NCBI GenBank assembly: GCA_009694955.1
Contig: SIBZ01000004.1
Location: forward strand, 1-39,703
Direction: 5' to 3'
Source: Candidatus Tayloriibacteriota bacterium
GTDB lineage: Bacteria > Patescibacteriota > Minisyncoccia > Phycocordibacterales > UBA10002
DNA length: 39,703 nucleotides
Position 1 is the first letter of the stretch. Each line of letters starts with the position of its first letter. The notes beneath the pieces are model-generated. The model ran no database searches and was not told where the DNA came from. It worked only from the letters and a program-made list of their open reading frames with translations. The position numbers and the translations under genes are program-made. Shown here in pieces: positions 33,776 through 39,703 of the stretch.

Positions 33776-35755
33776 GTGAAAAACAAGCGATTTCCAAAGG
33801 AAGACGGAAAAAAGCATCCTACCCTCACATTGCGAGGTATTTTAAGCGTGAATTCCCGAGCGGTTGGATTCATTGAGGATACGAAGAGCGACGAAGATGT
33901 CATGATTGAAACGCCGAATCTTCATACGGCGCTTAACCGCGACGAGGTGGAAGTTGAGCCGCTTAAAGCCAAAGTCCGGGGGCGCCGAACCGGTAAGGTC
34001 GTGCGTATCATTACGCGCGCCAAAATGCGCTTTGTCGGTACGATTGGAGAGAATGGAACACGACTCATACTGACACCCGACGACTTCCGAATGTACGCGC
34101 CTATTACGATTCCACGCCCTCCCCGTGAGGCACAAAAAGGATATAAAGCGCTTGTCGAAATCAAAGAATGGCAGGATGGCAAAGAACCGCAAGGCGAGAT
34201 TGTTAAAGTTATTGGCAAAAAGGGCGAACATGAGGTGGAAATGGAATCTATCATTCTTGAACGCGGATTCGAGAGCAGTTTCCCAAAAGAGGTAGAGACT
34301 GAGGCGGAAGAAATAGCGGAGGGAGCAAAGAGGCTTATCACCGAGACCGGCTCCCCTGTTCCGACGGAAGAAATGAAAAAGCGCCGCGACTTTCGTACCA
34401 CTACCCTGTTCACGATTGACCCCGAGAGTGCAAAAGATTTTGACGACGCCTTGTCATTTAAAAAGCTCTCGAATGGGCACTTCGAGATAGGCGTCCATAT
34501 CGCCGATGTCTCGCATTACGTCCGCGAAGGGACCGCGCTCGACCGCGAGGCACGTGAACGCGGCACCTCCGTGTATCTCGTCGACCGCACGATTCCGATG
34601 CTTCCCCACGCCCTTTCAAACGACCTCTGTTCACTGAACCCAAATGTCGACCGTTTCGCGTTTTCAGCCGTGTTTGAGATGGATGACTCGGGTACCGTAT
34701 TTAGCCGCTGGTTCGGAAAGGGGGCGATTCACTCACAGATGCGGTTTTCGTACGAAACGGCTCAGGAATCCATAGACAAGGGGGGTGTGCTCTCAGAGGA
34801 GCTACGACTCATGAACGCGATAGCAAAAAAACTCCGAGCCGAAAAATCCAAACAGGGCGCAATCGACTTTGAACAGGACGAAGTTGGCTTTGAATTGGAT
34901 GAGACGGGCCACCCCACCCGCGTCTTTAAGAAAAAACGACTGGATACCCACAAACTCATCGAGGAGTTCATGCTCCTCGCCAACCGCGAGGTGGCTTACT
35001 TTTTTCACCAGGCATGGAAAAAATCGGGAGGCAAGATTCCCTTTATCTACCGCACGCATGACGTTCCGAACCGCGAGAAAATCGAACAGCTCGGCATCTT
35101 TGTCCGCGCGCTCGGACACGAACTCCCTGTCGGCAATGACAGAAACGTGACCGGTAAAGATTTACAAGCGCTCTTTACCGCTATTGCGGGGCATGCCTCC
35201 GAATCGCTGATTAAAACCGCCGCCATACGCAGTATGGCAAAAGCGGTGTATTCGACTTCGAACATAGGTCACTTCGGCCTCGCGTTTGAATACTATACGC
35301 ACTTCACCTCCCCCATCAGACGGTATCCCGACCTCCTCGTGCACCGTTCTCTCTTCTCAATTCTGGAACAGCACAAGGTGGACCCCGACAAACTCGCCAA
35401 ACTTGAACGTATGGCGGGAGACGCCACACAAAAAGAAATCTCCGCAGCCGAAGCGGAGCGCGAATCTATCAAACTGAAGCAAGTGGAATACATGGAGGAA
35501 CGTATCGGCAAAGAGTTTGAGGGCATTATTTCCGGCGTGACCGAATGGGGAATCTACGTGGAGGACAAGGAAACACGTTCGGAGGGTATGGTGAAGCTCC
35601 GCGCCCTCGGGGACGACTACTACGTGTTGGATGAAAAGAATTACGCGGTTGTCGGGGAAAAAACAAAGAAAAAGTATACGCTCGGCGACAGTGTGCGTTT
35701 CAAGGTCATGGGTGCCGACGTGGAGAGGAAGACACTCGACTATCGGCTGGTGTAA
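33776..35755 (+). CDS. rnr: ribonuclease R / RNase II family exoribonuclease
   Basis: FTIDPESAKDFDDALSF, GVHIADVSHYV, IPFIYRTHDVPNREK, HFTSPIRRYPDLLVHR; C-terminal S1-like domain; GTG start 6 nt after TATAGT. Confidence 0.95.
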   Translation: MKNKRFPKEDGKKHPTLTLRGILSVNSRAVGFIEDTKSDEDVMIETPNLHTALNRDEVEVEPLKAKVRGRRTGKVVRIITRAKMRFVGTIGENGTRLILTPDDFRMYAPITIPRPPREAQKGYKALVEIKEWQDGKEPQGEIVKVIGKKGEHEVEMESIILERGFESSFPKEVETEAEEIAEGAKRLITETGSPVPTEEMKKRRDFRTTTLFTIDPESAKDFDDALSFKKLSNGHFEIGVHIADVSHYVREGTALDREARERGTSVYLVDRTIPMLPHALSNDLCSLNPNVDRFAFSAVFEMDDSGTVFSRWFGKGAIHSQMRFSYETAQESIDKGGVLSEELRLMNAIAKKLRAEKSKQGAIDFEQDEVGFELDETGHPTRVFKKKRLDTHKLIEEFMLLANREVAYFFHQAWKKSGGKIPFIYRTHDVPNREKIEQLGIFVRALGHELPVGNDRNVTGKDLQALFTAIAGHASESLIKTAAIRSMAKAVYSTSNIGHFGLAFEYYTHFTSPIRRYPDLLVHRSLFSILEQHKVDPDKLAKLERMAGDATQKEISAAEAERESIKLKQVEYMEERIGKEFEGIISGVTEWGIYVEDKETRSEGMVKLRALGDDYYVLDEKNYAVVGEKTKKKYTLGDSVRFKVMGADVERKTLDYRLV

Positions 35756-35789
35756 CAATTTTTGCCGAGCGCAGGTTTTCAGCGTTAGC

Positions 35790-36026
35790 ATGAAAACAAA
35801 TTCTTTCGCTCTTCACCGGCGCAAAAAATCATCAGCGCGACATTCCGATCTTCGGGTCATCCCGAGATTGGTGGAAATCCCCATCGAGGTTAAATTCTGG
35901 GCTATCAACCTGATGCGGGACTGGGACGGTTTCTTTAATGGAACTCCTCCTCCAAACCTTGCACAGCAACTGGCAAAATGCAGGCCGTTTGTTTCGGCGA
36001 AAGGCACCCTTACCCGGAGCTTTTGA
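35790..36026 (+). CDS. hypothetical protein (78 aa)
   Basis: MKTNSFALHRRKKSSARHSDLRVIPRLVEIPIEVKFWAINLMRDWDG...; followed by a terminator. Confidence 0.4.
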   Translation: MKTNSFALHRRKKSSARHSDLRVIPRLVEIPIEVKFWAINLMRDWDGFFNGTPPPNLAQQLAKCRPFVSAKGTLTRSF

Positions 36027-36058
36027 CCCAGGAACACACACCGTCTGACCACCGCACC

Positions 36059-36081
36059 AGCCGCGCACGCGCGGCTTTTTT
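36059..36081 (+). terminator. intrinsic terminator
   Basis: AGCCGCG-CACG-CGCGGCTTTTTT. Confidence 0.8.
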
Positions 36082-36082
36082 G

Positions 36083-36110
36083 TTGACTACCAGCACGGTT
36101 TTCTTATACT
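36083..36110 (+). promoter_or_regulatory. promoter of the LuxR-type HTH gene
   Basis: TTGACT-16 nt-TATACT; AAAGGAA upstream of the ATG at 36135. Confidence 0.6.
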
Positions 36111-36134
36111 ATCCGCAGTCTTGTAAAGGAACCT

Positions 36135-36434
36135 ATGCGCACCAAAACACATACACCTAGTGTCCGTTTGGCGGGAATAGCATCAGAAGAGCTCACACAA
36201 AGGCAACGGAAAGTACTGACGCTCGTCGTGAAAGGTTTTGACCGTAATAGTATCGGACGAGAGCTCGCCGTACATGGGCGAATGGTCCGCTATCATCTCA
36301 CCGCGCTCTATCGGAAGGCGGGCGTTCCGAGTTTCCAGGCCTTGCAGGCCAAAGCGGGAGTACTTCGGATCCTCAGGCTTAAAGACGGACGCCTCACGTT
36401 CGGGTCAGCGAGGCGAAAGGCCTCAGCCGTATGA
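36135..36434 (+). CDS. LuxR/GerE-type helix-turn-helix protein
   Basis: LTQRQRKVLTLVVKGFDRNSIGRELAVHGRMVRYHLTALYRKAGV. Confidence 0.85.
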   Translation: MRTKTHTPSVRLAGIASEELTQRQRKVLTLVVKGFDRNSIGRELAVHGRMVRYHLTALYRKAGVPSFQALQAKAGVLRILRLKDGRLTFGSARRKASAV

Positions 36435-36447
36435 AAGTGAACATTCG

Positions 36448-36479
36448 AAAAGCCACGCGGGTAACCGCGAGGCTTTTTT
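36448..36479 (+). terminator. intrinsic terminator
   Basis: AAAGCC-A-CGCGG-GTAA-CCGCG-A-GGCTTTTTT. Confidence 0.85.
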
Positions 36480-36486
36480 GTTTCCT

Positions 36487-36516
36487 CTGTCATTCCAACG
36501 AAAGCTGGAATCCAGA
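36487..36516. repeat. family G repeat
   Basis: CTGTCATTCCAACGAAAGCTGGAATCCAGAG. Confidence 0.65.
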
Positions 36517-36549
36517 GTTTCAGAACTGAATCCTCACTTTAGTCTACGA

Positions 36550-38829
36550 CTACTTCGCTACCGCCACCGCTTCGTCAAAGGCAATCGAGAGGAGCTTGGA
36601 CACCCCGCTCTTGTCCATCGTGACCCCGTAAATCACACCAGCGCGGGACATCGTTTCGCGATTATGCGTAATCAAAATCAGCTGGGAATATTTGGACAGG
36701 TTCTCAATCATATCGCCGTACTTCTTTGAGTTCGCTTCGTCCAGCGCCGCGTCAGTTTCGTCAAGAATGATGAACGGCGGGGGCTTCACCTGTGACATCG
36801 CGAAGAGAAGCGCGATGGAGGTGAGCGCGCGCTCGCCTCCGGAAAGCATCATAAGCGCTTTGATTTTCTTCCTCGGAAGATTCACCTCAATATCAATGCC
36901 TGTTTCCTGCTCGGTATCCTCGGATGCCGCTACCGCAGCCGCTTCCCCGCCATCGAGAAGGTCATCGACCTCCCGCCGGATTTTCTTTTCCGGTTTCGCG
37001 ATTGCGAGCTTCGCCGAACCACCACCGAACATAAGCGAAAAGTAGTTCTGGAACTCCGCGTTTATCTTCTCGATACCTCCGCGAAACTCTTCATCCAGCT
37101 TTTGCTCAAGCTCGATAATGAGATTCCGGAGCGTCTCGGCACTTTGTTCAAGGTCGGTGATTTCCCGCGCAAGAAACTGGTCGCGCTCGGTTGCCTCCTG
37201 AAACTCTTTCAGCACCTCCGCTCCGCTTCCTCCGCCCGCATCCTCGATGCGGATTTTCAGTTTTTCCACTTTCCGTCGCCGTTCTTCTTGCAGTGCTCGG
37301 TCCTCGAGTGTCATTGCTTGAGGGTTTAGGGTTTCGCCCTTCTCATCTTTCAATTCCACCTTTTCATATTCCAAAATCTCCCTACCAATAAGTAGGACGC
37401 CTTCGGTGAGTTCGCGTTTGAAATCCCCTTCCAAATGCTCGAGTTCGTGCGCTCGTACACGGAGCGCGTTTAACGCGCCGTGTAGTTCGTTCTGACGTGC
37501 CATAATGCGGAAGACTTCTTTTTCCGCGTCCCGGCTTGAATCTTTTTCCTTGTCTATTTCCGTCCGGAGCGCGTACTCTTCGTGTTGTGCATTCTTTTCG
37601 GCTTCCCGCACCTCGCGGAGTTTTTGTTCGACTTCTTTCTTCTTCTCAGCCAAAGATTCGATTTCTTTCGCCACGTCCTCTGCTCCCTGGTCCTTTTTCC
37701 TCCGGTGGCGTTCGAGAAACGTATGCATCGCTTCCTTGATGCGCCCGATGGTGACGATGAGGATACCCGCGTCCCGCTCATCTTCATCGACGGACACGGA
37801 ATCGATTTGCCGGACCAGACCTTCGACTTCGGAAAGCGGGATAACGACGCTGTCTGACTCCATTGTCCCGCGGATTTTTTGCAAACGCTGTGCTCCTGCG
37901 ACTTCGCCCTCAAGCCGGCCTACTTCGCGCGAAAGCGACTCGCGTTCTTTCCGAAGGCCGTTTAGTTTCTCTTCGATGGCGATAATCGCCTTCGTCTTTT
38001 CGTCTTTCCCATGCGTTTCTTCAAGAATTTTCTTGGACGCGATAAGTCTGTCGTTCAGTTCGGCGAGCTCTTGCTTGGGCTCACGCTCTTCTTCCGCTAT
38101 CTTCTCTTTCGAAACAGCGATGTAGGCGTGTTCCCGCTTCAGGTATTCGCCGTATAGCGCACGGAGCTCTTCCTTCAGTTGTTTGGTCTTTTCGATTTTC
38201 TCAACCTGTTTTTTGAGAAAGGAAATATGCGGGGCAATCTCACGGCGAAGTGATGCCACCTGCTTCATATTTTCGTCGGTTTTCTCGAGCTTCTTTTCCG
38301 ACTCCTCCCGCTTCCATTGGTAAATCTTGAGACCGAGCGCGTCTTCAATCATCTCCCGTCGTTCCCGCATAGTGGCGTTAAGGATTCTGTCTGCCTCGCC
38401 CTGCGAAATGATGTGGTGCCCCGATGAGCCGATATGCGCTCCGGCGAGGAGCTCCACGATGTCGCGGAGGCGCACCGGCGAGCCGTTCACGAGATACTCA
38501 CTTGATGCATCTCGGAAGATGACGCGTTCAATAACCACTTCATCGACATCAAGATTGAGCAAACGCTTTCGGTTGTCGAATACGAGCTTCACCGACGCGC
38601 GGTTGGAGCGCCCCATTTCGGGAGAGCCGTTCCAAATGAGGTCTTCGGTGCGCTTCCCTCGCATACTCTTAATGGACTGTTCTCCGAGCACGAAACGAAA
38701 CGCTTCGGCGGTGTTGCTCTTCCCGCTTCCGTTCGGACCGACGATGGACGTAATAGGCGTGTTGAAAGACAGTTCGGTCTTCTTGGCGAAGGACTTAAAG
38801 CCGGTGAGTTCCAATGATTTTAAGTACAT
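36550..38829 (-). CDS. smc: SMC-family chromosome segregation ATPase, short form
   Basis: LELTGFKSFAKKTELSF, GPNGSGKSNTAEAFRFVLGEQ Walker A; MLSGGERALTSIALLFAM signature; FIILDETDAALDEAN Walker B. Confidence 0.94.
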   Translation of the reverse strand: MYLKSLELTGFKSFAKKTELSFNTPITSIVGPNGSGKSNTAEAFRFVLGEQSIKSMRGKRTEDLIWNGSPEMGRSNRASVKLVFDNRKRLLNLDVDEVVIERVIFRDASSEYLVNGSPVRLRDIVELLAGAHIGSSGHHIISQGEADRILNATMRERREMIEDALGLKIYQWKREESEKKLEKTDENMKQVASLRREIAPHISFLKKQVEKIEKTKQLKEELRALYGEYLKREHAYIAVSKEKIAEEEREPKQELAELNDRLIASKKILEETHGKDEKTKAIIAIEEKLNGLRKERESLSREVGRLEGEVAGAQRLQKIRGTMESDSVVIPLSEVEGLVRQIDSVSVDEDERDAGILIVTIGRIKEAMHTFLERHRRKKDQGAEDVAKEIESLAEKKKEVEQKLREVREAEKNAQHEEYALRTEIDKEKDSSRDAEKEVFRIMARQNELHGALNALRVRAHELEHLEGDFKRELTEGVLLIGREILEYEKVELKDEKGETLNPQAMTLEDRALQEERRRKVEKLKIRIEDAGGGSGAEVLKEFQEATERDQFLAREITDLEQSAETLRNLIIELEQKLDEEFRGGIEKINAEFQNYFSLMFGGGSAKLAIAKPEKKIRREVDDLLDGGEAAAVAASEDTEQETGIDIEVNLPRKKIKALMMLSGGERALTSIALLFAMSQVKPPPFIILDETDAALDEANSKKYGDMIENLSKYSQLILITHNRETMSRAGVIYGVTMDKSGVSKLLSIAFDEAVAVAK

Positions 38830-38832
38830 AAA

Positions 38833-38870
38833 ATCAGATTTACGAAGTATGATTTAAGATTTACGAAAAC
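38833..38870. repeat. family D-like AT-rich repeat (single arm)
   Basis: aatcagatttacgaagtatgatttaagatttacg. Confidence 0.45.
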
Positions 38871-38905
38871 TGAAAAGACGGCTTAATCATAGCAATTTAC
38901 CGACA

Positions 38906-38939
38906 AACAAAAAAGCGCCGCGACGACAGCGCTTTTCGC
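38906..38939 (-). terminator. minus-strand intrinsic terminator
   Basis: minus strand: GCGAAAAGCGC-TGTCGTCGCG-GCGCTTTTTTG. Confidence 0.7.
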
Positions 38940-38960
38940 AAATAAGTAAAGTCTCCGCAC

Positions 38961-39151
38961 CTAAGCCGTTTCCGAAAGATTCTGTGGTCTCGAATCCTTC
39001 CTTACGGCTTCGTAAGTCTTTGCAGCTCCTTTGAGCTGCTGTAACTCCGGTTCAGTGTGAGTGACCGCCTCGGCTTCAGGTTCTTCAAAAAACCGCAGTC
39101 GTCGTCTTCCCTGCCTCTCTGTGGCTGGGGTTGCTTATCGTTTTGTTCCAT
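38961..39151 (-). CDS. candidate 63 aa protein requiring a -1 frameshift at T-TTT-TTG
   Basis: ATG frame reads MEQNDKQPQPQRGREDDDCGF; the -1 frame continues FEEPEAEAVTHTEPELQQLKGAAKTYEAVRKDSRPQNLSETA*; minus-strand terminator follows. Confidence 0.35.
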
Positions 39152-39225
39152 ACTGAAAAAAACAGTACAATAAAAGCGAAAAAGAGCAGGCTCTGACGTA
39201 CGCTTTCCTTCTATTTCATTCCACG

Positions 39226-39516
39226 ATGTATAAGAAGATGTTACAATTTCTTCAAATGGGAAAACTGAATTCCGAGAAGAAGATAACTCGCAACCGTGTC
39301 CTTCTTTTCATAATAGGTGGTGGAGTACTAGCGTGGCTCCTCTTCCTGTCGATCCAAACGATTATAGTGAATATAAGCTGCACAAAGGAAGGCGGGCTTT
39401 TTCTATCTAGCACGAGTGGGGGGATATCTCCTAGTAGTAGACTTTCCGATTACGCTGTGAGAAAGAAGTACGGCGATAACTACACAAGATACGTCTCCGG
39501 TTATTGTATTCATTAA
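39226..39516 (+). CDS. small membrane protein
   Basis: MYKKMLQFLQMGKLNSEKKITRNRVLLFIIGGGVLAWLLFLSIQTIIVNI single TM segment. Confidence 0.5.
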   Translation: MYKKMLQFLQMGKLNSEKKITRNRVLLFIIGGGVLAWLLFLSIQTIIVNISCTKEGGLFLSSTSGGISPSSRLSDYAVRKKYGDNYTRYVSGYCIH

Positions 39517-39550
39517 CCGTTACATCTCGCCTGCCATCTTTACTAACTTT

Positions 39551-39703
39551 TTATTCCCACTTTTTGGCTTCTAGCCCGGCTTTCGCCGCCGATTGTTCAG
39601 CTTCCTGCTTTGACTTCCCTTCGCCCTCGGCGACACGTTCTTTGCCTAAGAAAACGGCGACGGTGAACTGCTTGTCATGGTCGGGGCCGATTTGTTTGAC
39701 CAT
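39551..39703 (-). CDS. rnc: ribonuclease III, C-terminal dsRBD (gene truncated by window edge)
   Basis: minus strand: MVKQIGPDHDKQFTVAVFLGKERVAEGEGKSKQEAEQSAAKAGLEAKKWE*, a typical dsRNA-binding domain end; upstream of smc as in many bacteria. Confidence 0.8.
   Translation of the reverse strand: MVKQIGPDHDKQFTVAVFLGKERVAEGEGKSKQEAEQSAAKAGLEAKKWE

Noticed and set aside
36238-36729. 163 aa plus-strand ORF crossing the LuxR gene, terminator and smc 3' end
   Set aside because: Runs through a terminator hairpin and repeat (FPLSFQRKLESRVS is repeat translation); not a plausible gene.
39086-39092. Homopolymer-only explanation used to annotate a pseudogene
   Set aside because: Cannot distinguish sequencing error, pseudogene and programmed frameshift from sequence alone, so kept as a low-confidence candidate instead.

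Overview
This 39.7 kb window reads as chromosomal DNA from a Candidate Phyla Radiation bacterium, probably Parcubacteria/Patescibacteria (inferred from gene content, short intergenic gaps and repeat style). Most core genes are on the minus strand: metK, tsaC, truB, an ECF sigma factor, an RRM protein, a UvrD-like helicase-nuclease, prs, rpoD, dnaG, rpoC, rpoB, trmD, a KH protein, rpsP, smc and the 3' end of rnc. On the plus strand are hisS, an exonuclease-like gene, a DsbA-like gene, an MFS transporter, rnr and several single small orphan genes that carry their own terminators. I found no rRNA, tRNA, CRISPR array or transposase. The most interesting signals are: (1) several families of short palindromic or tandem AT-rich repeats at gene junctions that also appear in frame inside conserved genes (truB twice, trmD, the UvrD-like gene, an alpha/beta hydrolase) and at predicted protein ends (tsaC, truB, prs, hisS, a membrane protein), resembling Rickettsia palindromic elements; (2) a SAM riboswitch upstream of metK with a readable terminator/antiterminator; (3) candidate structured RNAs at 16592-16773 and in the rpoB leader; (4) a possible -1 frameshift mini-gene at 38961-39151; (5) several start codons only 6-7 nt from a -10 box, suggesting leaderless mRNAs; (6) a short Smc with no recognisable hinge. 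All assignments come from reading the sequence; no database search was run.
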